Part shown: piece by piece, positions 1 through 5,996 of the stretch
Layout: every line of letters starts with the position of its first letter
How positions within the stretch are numbered: position 1 is the first letter of the stretch
Assembly (NCBI GenBank): GCA_028293365.1
Contig: JAQGOX010000935.1
Span: 1 to 10,681, forward strand
From: Verrucomicrobiales bacterium
GTDB taxonomy: Bacteria; Verrucomicrobiota; Verrucomicrobiia; Limisphaerales; SXQI01
Length of the DNA stretch: 10,681 nucleotides
Direction of reading: 5' to 3'
The notes under the pieces: generated by a model
What the model saw: only the letters and a program-made list of their open reading frames with translations
Told to the model about the DNA's origin: nothing
Databases searched by the model: none
Position numbers and translations under genes: made by a program

Positions 1-244
1 CGACCACCGTGGGTCGATATCTTTGAATCCAATCCACAATCCGGCCTGCGGTGGAAGCCTCCATCGTCTCTGTGCGCCATGGCGCAGCATCGACATGACA
101 ATGCCGGCACGCCTGATTGCACTTGCGCCCGAGATTAACCTGGAGCGTCTCAATTTTGCGCCGCCTCAGGAAATAACCTGTCTCGCGGAGCTTTGCCGCA
201 AACGGATTACGTTCGTTGCTCGATTGCTCTGGCGATACGGTCAT
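1..244 (-). CDS. arsS: ArsS-type radical SAM protein, arsenosugar biosynthesis (N-terminal part, runs off the window)
   Basis: I found this by translating the minus strand at the left edge; the reading frame is open from an ATG at 244-242 to base 1, giving 81 residues. Residues 34-50 read LQVNLGRKCNQACRHCH, so Cys42, Cys46 and Cys49 form the CxxxCxxC motif that binds the radical SAM 4Fe-4S cluster. The following HVDAAPWR and TETM segments match the ArsS family pattern of His-Val-Asp-(Ala/Gly)-(Ala)-Pro and Arg-x-Glu-x-Met. ArsS proteins are usually around 330 residues and carry a Cys-rich C-terminal domain, which lies outside the window. In the family, ArsS helps convert a methylated arsenical into an arsenosugar by adding an adenosyl-derived group. 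The start lies 19 bases after the arsM stop, so the two genes are almost certainly cotranscribed. A GGGGAAA stretch just before the ATG is a weak ribosome binding site. Family assignment is strong for a radical SAM enzyme and good for ArsS because of the neighbour. Confidence 0.82.
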   Translation of the reverse strand, partial: MTVSPEQSSNERNPFAAKLRETGYFLRRRKIETLQVNLGRKCNQACRHCHVDAAPWRTETMEASTAGRIVDWIQRYRPTVV

Positions 245-263
245 TTTCCCCGGATGTTATCGG

Positions 264-1169
264 CTAACAACACTTCTCGTCAGTGCAGGAATTCAATTCT
301 GCAAGCAAAGGATCTTCCAAATCACCCGGCGCCCGTTTAAAGGCGCGGACCGTAATCGATCTGAATTCGATCCCTTCAACCGTCTGCCACGGCTTATCAT
401 CCCGGCTCAGAATTCCGACGCTGTAAAGTCCCGCTTGTTTGAAAGCCTTGAGAAAGGCTTGCTCGGTCATCGCGCCTGAGATGCAGCCACTCCAGAGTTC
501 CGCATTTTTTTGCATTTCCGGGGGCACTTCCTGGCTCGCTACAATATCCGATATGACGGCCCGTCCTCCCGGTTTTAGGACGCGATGAATCTCGGCGAAC
601 ATTTCCTTTTTGGCCGCCCCGGTAACCAGGTTGAGCACACAGTTGGAAACAACCACGTCGATCGAGTCACTGGCAATGAGGGGCGACGTTGTCCGAAGTT
701 CCCGCGCCCATGCCTGGTATTCGAAAAGCTTGTCCGTGTTATCAATTGGATGTGCCGCCAGGCGAGCTTCGACTTTTTCAACGTCCAACGAGAGATCCTG
801 GATTCGTCCTTTGCGAAATTCGACATTCGCATAGCCAAGGTTTTGTGCAACCAGCGGCGCATTGCGGCGGGCCATCGCCAGCATTTCATCCGTCATATCC
901 ACTCCGATAACGCGTCCGGCCCGGCCTACGACCTGCGCCGCGATAAAACAGATTTTTCCGCCACCCGAGCCCAGATCAAGCACAGTCTCGCCTGCTTCGA
1001 GGTATCTGGATGGATTACCGCAACCGTAATCTTTCTCAATGACTTCAGCGGGAATTGCCTTCAGGAATTCTGGCGCGTAATCAATGGGGCAGCATAGCGC
1101 CTGTTCTTGTACCTTGGCTGCGGCACCGTAACGTTCTTTGACCGCCGCCTCGGTATCGATGGTTTTCAT
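264..1169 (-). CDS. arsM: ArsM-type arsenite S-adenosylmethionine methyltransferase
   Basis: This 301-residue cytosolic enzyme has a class I SAM methyltransferase fold: motif I VLDLGSGGG at residues 63-71, the acidic loop VIGVDMTDEML at 88-98, and HRVLKPGG at 195-202. ArsM enzymes bind As(III) through conserved cysteines. Cys50 (in DYGCGNP), Cys74 (in GGKICF), Cys177 (in SNCVLNL) and Cys229 (in WSGCISGA) are all present, with spacings close to those described for the algal enzyme CmArsM (Cys44, 72, 174, 224). Further cysteines occur at 26-27 and in the C-terminal NSCTDEKCC. About 35 residues between motif II and SNCVLNL (roughly 123-160) form an insertion not found in the shortest ArsM proteins. 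The reaction is stepwise methylation of arsenite using SAM. The radical SAM gene directly downstream suggests the product feeds arsenosugar synthesis rather than simple volatilisation. No arsR or efflux gene is visible nearby. The ATG at 1169 gives a family-like N-terminus. Confidence 0.9.
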   Translation of the reverse strand: MKTIDTEAAVKERYGAAAKVQEQALCCPIDYAPEFLKAIPAEVIEKDYGCGNPSRYLEAGETVLDLGSGGGKICFIAAQVVGRAGRVIGVDMTDEMLAMARRNAPLVAQNLGYANVEFRKGRIQDLSLDVEKVEARLAAHPIDNTDKLFEYQAWARELRTTSPLIASDSIDVVVSNCVLNLVTGAAKKEMFAEIHRVLKPGGRAVISDIVASQEVPPEMQKNAELWSGCISGAMTEQAFLKAFKQAGLYSVGILSRDDKPWQTVEGIEFRSITVRAFKRAPGDLEDPLLAELNSCTDEKCC

Positions 1170-1178
1170 GAGATCCCC

Positions 1179-1207
1179 ATATTAAGGCGTTTTTCGGCTC
1201 CGCGCAA
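1179..1207 (-). promoter_or_regulatory. Possible promoter of the arsM-arsS operon
   Basis: Reading the minus strand, a TTGCGC hexamer (1207-1202) is separated by 17 bases from TAATAT (1184-1179). The first half of the -35 box and four of six -10 bases match the sigma-70 consensus. Transcription would begin only a few bases before the arsM ATG at 1169, giving a leaderless or nearly leaderless mRNA, which would fit the lack of a clear Shine-Dalgarno sequence. No ArsR-like inverted repeat is evident. The assignment is by eye and weak. Confidence 0.28.
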
Positions 1208-1437
1208 TGTAGCATTGGTCCGTAGTTCATCCCCTTCATCCCCCGGTCTGATCAGCAAGAAAAAAGAATTGAGGCTCTCCCGGCAGTCGTCACTCGGAGA
1301 GAGGAAACAAACCGGGCGACACGCAGAAACACCAGGGAACCCTTAATCAGAGGCCGCCGTCCTCCGACGAACACTAACAAAATCTTCAACGCAAAAATTC
1401 GGAGCTGGATGGGATGTCAACGCTCTCCGCCGAAGTC

Positions 1438-1466
1438 TTGACAGCACCTTTGCCCAGACGCATTGT
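1438..1466 (+). promoter_or_regulatory. Likely sigma-70 promoter of thiC
   Basis: A perfect TTGACA (1438-1443) is followed after 17 bases by CATTGT (1461-1466), which matches the -10 consensus at three of six positions. A start of transcription near 1473 would place the 5' end just before the first conserved element of the TPP riboswitch, as expected for a riboswitch-controlled transcript. The 230 or so bases between this box and the arsM promoter region hold no gene or other signal I can support. Confidence 0.55.
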
Positions 1467-1472
1467 GGAGTT

Positions 1473-1576
1473 CAGTCAGGGGAGCCCCAGCACCTAAATA
1501 GGTGACGGCTGAGAGTTCTGTGTGTAAACCCGGAAGACCCGTTGAACCTGCTCCAGGTAATGCTGGCGAAGGGAGG
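1473..1576 (+). ncRNA. TPP riboswitch (THI box) in the thiC leader
   Basis: The conserved elements occur in order. GGGGAGCC is at 1479-1486. A perfect P3 hairpin follows, with CACCT (1491-1495) pairing AGGTG (1500-1504). The pyrimidine-sensing strand GGCTGAGA (1507-1514) comes next, and its GGC pairs with GCC at 1484-1486 to close P2. The second sensor arm has ACCCGTTGAACCTG (1537-1550), then CCAG-GTAATG-CTGG (1553-1566) and GCGAAGGGA (1567-1574). These match the thi-box consensus closely. The RNA binds thiamine pyrophosphate and normally turns the downstream gene off. The aptamer ends about 60 bases before the thiC start, leaving room for an expression platform. No strong intrinsic terminator lies in that gap, so control of translation initiation is more likely than attenuation. 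Confidence 0.95.
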
Positions 1577-1582
1577 GCCGGA

Positions 1583-1628
1583 ATTCCTTTCTTTCGGGTT
1601 CTTCATCCATACGTTTGCGATCAGGAAT
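1583..1628 (+). promoter_or_regulatory. Putative riboswitch expression platform and thiC ribosome binding site
   Basis: The thiC Shine-Dalgarno sequence is AGGA at 1623-1626, eight bases before the ATG at 1635. ATTCCT at 1583-1588 is exactly complementary to AGGAAT at 1623-1628, so it can act as an anti-Shine-Dalgarno element. The overlapping CCTTTC (1586-1591) can instead pair, with one G-U, to GAAGGG (1568-1573), which belongs to the conserved 3' edge of the aptamer. The two pairings exclude each other, which is what a TPP-off translational switch would need. The complementarity is visible directly; the switching mechanism is inference. Confidence 0.4.
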
Positions 1629-1634
1629 ACGCCT

Positions 1635-3599
1635 ATGATAGCCACTAAAGATTCGTTCGAGCCGAGCAGCACCGACTCATTTCCCCAGTCCAGCCGCGTT
1701 TACGCGTCCGGCGTCATTCATGCGGATATTCGCGTTCCTTTGCGCCAGATCGCTCTGCGCCCGACCAAAGCGTTCAATGGCATCGTCGAGGCCAATGAAC
1801 CGCTTACGGTTTACGACTGTACCGGTCCGTGGGGTGACCCGGCCATGGAATGTGATGTTCAGCAGGGCTTGCCCGCGCATCGGCGTGTCTGGATCGTGGG
1901 CCGAAACGATGTTCAGGAATATGCCGGTCGCGCAGTGCAGCCAGCGGATAATGGATATTTGACCCAGGGTCACGCGGAATACGCATCGCAGAGAGAAACC
2001 AAAGGCCGTCTTCAGCCTTTTCCTGGTTTGAAGCGCAAACCAATCCGTGCTCGCAACGGTAGCAACGTGACCCAGATGCATTACGCCCGAAAGGGTATTA
2101 TCACCCCGGAAATGGAGTTCATTGCCATTCGCGAGAACCTCGGGCGCCAAAGCCCATTCGAAGCGGCTCACAAATCGAGCGCCAGTGGAATCGGCTCGCC
2201 CGGTTTAAGTCAATCCGGAGCGAGCAACGTTTTGAATCACCAGCATCCCGGCCGGAGCTGGGGAGCGCAAATTCCAAAATTGATCACACCTGAATTTGTA
2301 CGGGATGAAGTCGCCCGCGGTCGCGCCATTATTCCCGCCAACATTAACCATCCGGAAAGTGAGCCAATGATTATCGGGCGCAATTTCCTGGTGAAGATTA
2401 ATGCTAATATTGGCAACTCCGCCGTCGCTTCCAGTATTGAAGAAGAAGTGGAAAAGATGCGTTGGTCAATCAAGTGGGGCGCCGATACCGTGATGGACTT
2501 GTCCACAGGCAAAAACATTCACGAGACCCGCGAATGGATTTTGCGCAATTCACCCGTCCCAATCGGAACCGTTCCCATTTATCAGGCGCTCGAGAAAGTC
2601 GGCGGCCGGGCAGAGGAGTTAACCTGGGAAATTTATCGCGATACCCTTATTGAGCAGGCAGAGCAGGGGGTTGATTACTTTACCATCCACGCCGGCGTTC
2701 TTCTTCGTTACGTGCCGCTCACCGCGCGGCGTGCCTGCGGAATCGTTAGTCGTGGCGGTTCCATCATGGCAAAGTGGTGTCTTTCGCATCACACAGAAAG
2801 CTTTCTCTACACGCACTTCGAAGAGATTTGCGAAATCATGAAAGCTTACGACGTCAGTTTTAGTCTTGGTGACGGGCTCCGCCCCGGCGCAATTGCCGAT
2901 GCGAATGACGAAGCTCAGCTCGGGGAGTTGGAAACTTTGGGTGAGCTAACCAAAATCGCCTGGAAACATGATGTTCAAACCATGATCGAAGGCCCCGGTC
3001 ATGTGCCCATGCATTTGATTCGTGAAAACATGGAGCTTCAACTTAAGCACTGCGACGAAGCCCCATTCTATACTCTCGGACCTCTAACGACAGATATCGC
3101 CCCAGGCTATGATCACATCACGAGTGGAATCGGGGCAGCCATGATCGGCTGGTTTGGCTGCGCAATGCTCTGTTATGTTACACCCAAAGAGCATCTGGGC
3201 TTGCCCGACAAGCAGGATGTCAAAGAAGGTGTCATTACTTATAAAATAGCTGCGCATGCCGCGGATTTAGCGAAGGGCCATCCGGGCGCGCAACTTCGCG
3301 ATAATGCATTGAGCAAGGCTCGTTTTGAATTCCGCTGGGAAGATCAATTCAATCTAAGCCTGGATCCCGACACGGCTCGCGCTTATCATGATCAGACGCT
3401 CCCGCAGGAAGGCGCGAAGAGTGCCCACTTTTGCAGTATGTGCGGGCCGCATTTTTGCTCCATGAAAATCACCGAAGACGTTCGCAAATACGCGGCCGAG
3501 CAGGGGATGAGTGAGGCAACCGCAATTGAAGAGGGTATGCGCGCAAAGTCCGCCGAATTCAAAGCGTCCGGAGGCGAGGTATACCAAAAACCAGTCTGA
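1635..3599 (+). CDS. thiC: Phosphomethylpyrimidine synthase ThiC (HMP-P synthase)
   Basis: ThiC is a noncanonical radical SAM enzyme that rearranges 5-aminoimidazole ribotide into HMP phosphate, the pyrimidine half of thiamine. The start chosen gives 654 residues; the frame stays open upstream to a TTG at 1542, but that lies inside the riboswitch, whereas the ATG at 1635 has an AGGA eight bases before it. The N-terminal ThiC-associated domain is present, with SSRVYASG and DIRVPLRQIAL near residues 18-41. The catalytic barrel contains FLVKINANIGNS, WGADTVMDLSTG, NSPVPIGTVPIYQAL, DYFTIHAGV, SLGDGLRPG, EGPGHVPMH, YTLGPLTTDIAPGYDH and GWFGCAMLCYVTPKEHLGLP, all family signatures. The C-terminal cluster motif CSMCGPHFC has Cys600, Cys603 and Cys608 in the CxxCx4C spacing specific to ThiC. 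The length is like that of the E. coli protein. It appears to be a single-gene transcript: no other thi gene lies in the window. Confidence 0.98.
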   Translation: MIATKDSFEPSSTDSFPQSSRVYASGVIHADIRVPLRQIALRPTKAFNGIVEANEPLTVYDCTGPWGDPAMECDVQQGLPAHRRVWIVGRNDVQEYAGRAVQPADNGYLTQGHAEYASQRETKGRLQPFPGLKRKPIRARNGSNVTQMHYARKGIITPEMEFIAIRENLGRQSPFEAAHKSSASGIGSPGLSQSGASNVLNHQHPGRSWGAQIPKLITPEFVRDEVARGRAIIPANINHPESEPMIIGRNFLVKINANIGNSAVASSIEEEVEKMRWSIKWGADTVMDLSTGKNIHETREWILRNSPVPIGTVPIYQALEKVGGRAEELTWEIYRDTLIEQAEQGVDYFTIHAGVLLRYVPLTARRACGIVSRGGSIMAKWCLSHHTESFLYTHFEEICEIMKAYDVSFSLGDGLRPGAIADANDEAQLGELETLGELTKIAWKHDVQTMIEGPGHVPMHLIRENMELQLKHCDEAPFYTLGPLTTDIAPGYDHITSGIGAAMIGWFGCAMLCYVTPKEHLGLPDKQDVKEGVITYKIAAHAADLAKGHPGAQLRDNALSKARFEFRWEDQFNLSLDPDTARAYHDQTLPQEGAKSAHFCSMCGPHFCSMKITEDVRKYAAEQGMSEATAIEEGMRAKSAEFKASGGEVYQKPV

Positions 3600-3624
3600 A
3601 TGCGGCGCATAGATCATGGTAATG

Positions 3625-3661
3625 ATTGGTTACTAGTATTGGTTCAGGCTCATAATTGGCC
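3625..3661 (+). repeat. Short direct repeats ATTGGTT downstream of thiC
   Basis: ATTGGTT occurs at 3625-3631 and again at 3638-3644, 13 bases apart, and a related ATTGGCC follows at 3655-3661. They lie between the thiC stop and the receiver-HDOD gene. They may be chance or a binding site for a regulator of the downstream gene; nothing in the sequence decides between these. Confidence 0.3.
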
Positions 3662-3667
3662 TAACGA

Positions 3668-3696
3668 CCGATAGAAATGGTCTTGCCATATTTCGG
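3668..3696 (+). other. Imperfect hairpin between thiC and the receiver-HDOD gene
   Basis: Starting from the loop TCTTG (3681-3685), ATGG pairs CCAT. After an A-A mismatch the stem continues A-T, G-T, A-T, and after a two-base bulge CCG (3668-3670) pairs CGG (3694-3696). There is no T-run behind it, so it is not a standard intrinsic terminator. It could still be a thiC 3' end structure or an operator, as it overlaps the putative -35 box of the next gene. Confidence 0.3.
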
Positions 3697-3713
3697 TGGC
3701 GCTAAAGTAATAT
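3683..3713 (+). promoter_or_regulatory. Possible promoter for the receiver-HDOD / receiver gene pair
   Basis: TTGCCA (3683-3688, five of six -35 bases) and TAATAT (3708-3713, four of six -10 bases) are 19 bases apart, slightly longer than ideal. Transcription would begin around 3720, leaving a short leader of about 15 bases without a Shine-Dalgarno sequence. Weak, by eye. Confidence 0.3.
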
Positions 3714-3735
3714 TCTAGCCTGCCGATTATCTGCC

Positions 3736-4905
3736 ATGTTGAACCGCGTCCTCTTTGTTGAAGACGATTTATTATCCCGCCAGTATTGTGAAGGGCTTTC
3801 TTCCGTTCTGGGACGCGACTATGAAGTGATCACTGTCCCCGACGGAAGGTCCGCTCTCGATAACCTTGCCAGATTCTCCGCTGATGTTGTCGTTTCCGAT
3901 TTGGAAATGTCAGAAATGAGTGGGCCTGAATTCCTTACGACTGTCGAACGTCTTTATCCCGAAACGACCCGCCTGGTAATATCCAGCCATACTGAGCAAC
4001 TGGCTGTCGCCAGATGTTTGATGTACGGGCATCGCTACCTGCAAAAGCCGCTCGATCCCGATTTCCCTCAGGTACTTAAGCGGATCTGCCGCCTGAAACA
4101 CGCGGTTCGAAATGAGAAGCTCGCAAAAATCATTGGGGGCACTTCTGCGCTCCCAACCCCGCCGGAGACCTATCTGCGACTAACCGAAGCCCTGCAGTCG
4201 CCAATGACATCGCTGGCAGATATGGCGGAAATCATTCGGGCTGATTTGGCATTAACTACTAAATTGCTCCAGATCGTCAATTCCGCGCAATTCGGGTCTG
4301 GTCGTAAAATAACGACGGTTTTTGATGCCGTGCAAATGACCGGGATCAGTGTGCTTCAAGGCCTTATGCTCGGCATTCAAGCTATTAAACAGCACGATGG
4401 CAAACGTTTGCAGAGCCTGGCTTTGCCGGCCCTTTGGAACCATTCTCTCGAAATTGCGGTTGCCGTTCGAAAACTTGCCCAAACTGAGCGATTGGATTTT
4501 TCTGACTGCGAGGAGTTTTTTGTCGGCGGGCTCCTGCACGATATGGGAAAACTCATTTTGGCGAGTCACGCCGATCTGGATTACAGCAAAGTGATGCAAC
4601 GTGCAACGGGGCAAACACTTCCGCTTTATTGTCTGGAGCAGGAGCAATTTGGTGCCACTCACTCAGATGTTGGCGCTTATCTTTTGGGACTCTGGGGCCT
4701 TCCCGAATCGATTGTGAGTTCGGTTCAAACGCATCACACCCTGGAAAACGTAGAACCTGGTGTGTTCTCCGTGGTGGTTGCGATTTACGCTGCCCACTGT
4801 CTGGGAAAATCGCCGCATCCATTTAATGAGGCCCGCAAAAAAGAACTGGCCGACCATGGATTTGAAGAGAGGTTCGAAGAGTGGAGTGCCGTCCTCGCGA
4901 ATTGA
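3736..4905 (+). CDS. Response regulator with receiver and HDOD domains
   Basis: The 389-residue cytosolic protein starts with a receiver domain (about residues 3-120). It has the acidic pocket Glu9-Asp10-Asp11, phospho-acceptor Asp55 in VVVSDLEMSEMSG, Ser84 at the Thr/Ser switch position and the conserved Lys104 in YLQKPLDP, so it should be phosphorylatable. An HDOD domain follows (about 137-340): it begins ALPTPPETYLRL and has IIRADLALTTKLLQIVNSAQFG, a hydrophobic central helix, WNHSLEIA and GLLHDMGKL with His268-Asp269. HDOD domains are HD-superfamily relatives that mostly lack nuclease or phosphodiesterase activity and act as signalling or protein-interaction modules. Here a His-Asp pair and further histidines (His236, His309, His333-334) remain. 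No DNA-binding or GGDEF domain is present. The gene is followed 36 bases later by a second receiver gene on the same strand. The ATG has no ribosome binding site that I can see. Confidence 0.9.
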   Translation: MLNRVLFVEDDLLSRQYCEGLSSVLGRDYEVITVPDGRSALDNLARFSADVVVSDLEMSEMSGPEFLTTVERLYPETTRLVISSHTEQLAVARCLMYGHRYLQKPLDPDFPQVLKRICRLKHAVRNEKLAKIIGGTSALPTPPETYLRLTEALQSPMTSLADMAEIIRADLALTTKLLQIVNSAQFGSGRKITTVFDAVQMTGISVLQGLMLGIQAIKQHDGKRLQSLALPALWNHSLEIAVAVRKLAQTERLDFSDCEEFFVGGLLHDMGKLILASHADLDYSKVMQRATGQTLPLYCLEQEQFGATHSDVGAYLLGLWGLPESIVSSVQTHHTLENVEPGVFSVVVAIYAAHCLGKSPHPFNEARKKELADHGFEERFEEWSAVLAN

Positions 4906-4941
4906 GCGTTCAAACGTCTCTTAACGAAAACTTCGCATCGC

Positions 4942-5895
4942 ATGAATAAATTTCTGGCGGAAAATGATGGTGCATCGCAGATGAAAATTTCTTTGTCAGA
5001 CGATGTTTCCGCTGAATCTATAGAGTTGGTTTCACTCCCACTTTCTTCCCGCGGGGATTTTTCTTCGTTCAACGAATCCAGCTCTCTTGAACCTGCACTG
5101 AGTGTGGATTCGCTTGCGGCGGAATTAGAAAATTCGATAGGTGAACAATCCAATTTCCTGATTGATTATGGGCAAATTGCCCACTCTACCCGGCGGATAT
5201 TTGCCGCTCTGGCCAATGCCAGGGATTCCGCTGAGCGGTTGTCGTGTGCCGGTGCCTTCTCCAACCAGATTCGAAGTTTAGGAGTCTCCGCCGCCGAAAA
5301 CGGAGTGATGGCCCTGGCCCGCCTTTGCGTTCCTTTAGAGGCGGTGGCCGCGCGTATTATCGATTCTCCGCCTGAAACCGCGCTCGCGATCCTGCGCAAA
5401 GTCGCGAATACCATTGATCTGCTGGTTTCATTGAGCCGGCATTCAGATGAGCTCGAACCTCTGTCTCGAATCGAGCCCCGGGTTTTGGTGGTGGACGACG
5501 AGGATGCTTCCAGGGACGCGATTATGCTTTCTTTGCAGAAAGTGCAAATGAACCCGGTCGGTTCCGCGGATTCAACCTCCGCATTGAGTGAAGCCGCGGG
5601 GACCATCTTTGATTTGATCTTGTTGGATGTTGAAATGCCGGGAATAAATGGATTTGGTCTCTGCGCGCGCATTCGTCTATTGCCTTGCCAAAAGACCACT
5701 CCGGTGATTTTCGTGAGCGCTCTTCAGGACCTTAAGAGTCGCGCTTCATCGCTTGTCAGTGGAGGGAATCATTTCATCAACCGACCCATCGATTTTGATG
5801 AGTTGAACCTGACGGTACTCACGTTCGTTATTAAATGTCGTATTCGGGATGTTTTGCGCGGACAGGGAGATGCAAGCTGGGTGGAGTTCCGGTAG
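4942..5895 (+). CDS. Receiver-domain protein with N-terminal HPt-like helical region lacking the histidine
   Basis: The protein has 317 residues. Residues 1-70 are Ser- and Glu-rich and probably disordered. Residues about 75-170 are predicted helical; the stretch AERLSCAGAFSNQIRSLG (97-114), followed by Ala/Leu-rich ALARLCVPLEAVA, resembles the phosphotransfer helix pair of an HPt domain (typically HxLKGxxxxxG). However, no histidine stands at the expected position. Residues 178-300 are a receiver domain: VLVVDDEDASRD gives Asp185-Asp186-Glu187, and LILLDVEMPGINGF gives phospho-acceptor Asp229. The switch residue is Ser259, and the usual Lys-Pro is replaced by Arg281-Pro282 in FINRPIDF. The Lys-to-Arg change may alter phosphorylation or its output. 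There is no output domain after the receiver. The gene lies 36 bases behind the receiver-HDOD gene and is probably cotranscribed. The ATG at 4942 lacks a Shine-Dalgarno; an in-frame ATG at 4981 is the alternative start. The receiver call is firm, the HPt resemblance tentative. Confidence 0.85.
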   Translation: MNKFLAENDGASQMKISLSDDVSAESIELVSLPLSSRGDFSSFNESSSLEPALSVDSLAAELENSIGEQSNFLIDYGQIAHSTRRIFAALANARDSAERLSCAGAFSNQIRSLGVSAAENGVMALARLCVPLEAVAARIIDSPPETALAILRKVANTIDLLVSLSRHSDELEPLSRIEPRVLVVDDEDASRDAIMLSLQKVQMNPVGSADSTSALSEAAGTIFDLILLDVEMPGINGFGLCARIRLLPCQKTTPVIFVSALQDLKSRASSLVSGGNHFINRPIDFDELNLTVLTFVIKCRIRDVLRGQGDASWVEFR

Positions 5896-5996
5896 TGACC
5901 ATGATAAAATAAGCAGATTTGACATGCTGGCGCGTGGAGCAAAGGCCTGCACTTTCCGGTTCGCTTTTCTTTTTCGCCTGCCTACTATTGCGCCCT

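Noticed and set aside
23..340. Open frame on the plus strand at the left edge (105 residues)
   Set aside because: It lies opposite the arsS start and the end of arsM, has no recognisable domain and an unlikely composition, while the minus-strand frame shows a clear radical SAM motif.
585..1097. 170-residue plus-strand open frame inside arsM
   Set aside because: Antisense shadow of a well-supported methyltransferase gene; no domain or ribosome binding site.
1275..1301. Inverted repeat CTCTCC / GGAGAG between arsM and thiC
   Set aside because: Only six base pairs around a 15-base loop, no T-run, and not aligned with either putative promoter; probably chance.
1542..1634. Upstream extension of the thiC frame to a TTG codon
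   Set aside because: The extra codons fall within the TPP aptamer and its platform; the ATG at 1635 has an AGGA at proper distance and gives the expected protein length.
5919..5924. Perfect TTGACA just before the FG-GAP gene
   Set aside because: No acceptable -10 box lies 16-18 bases downstream (the bases there are AAGGCC and similar), so I do not call a promoter.
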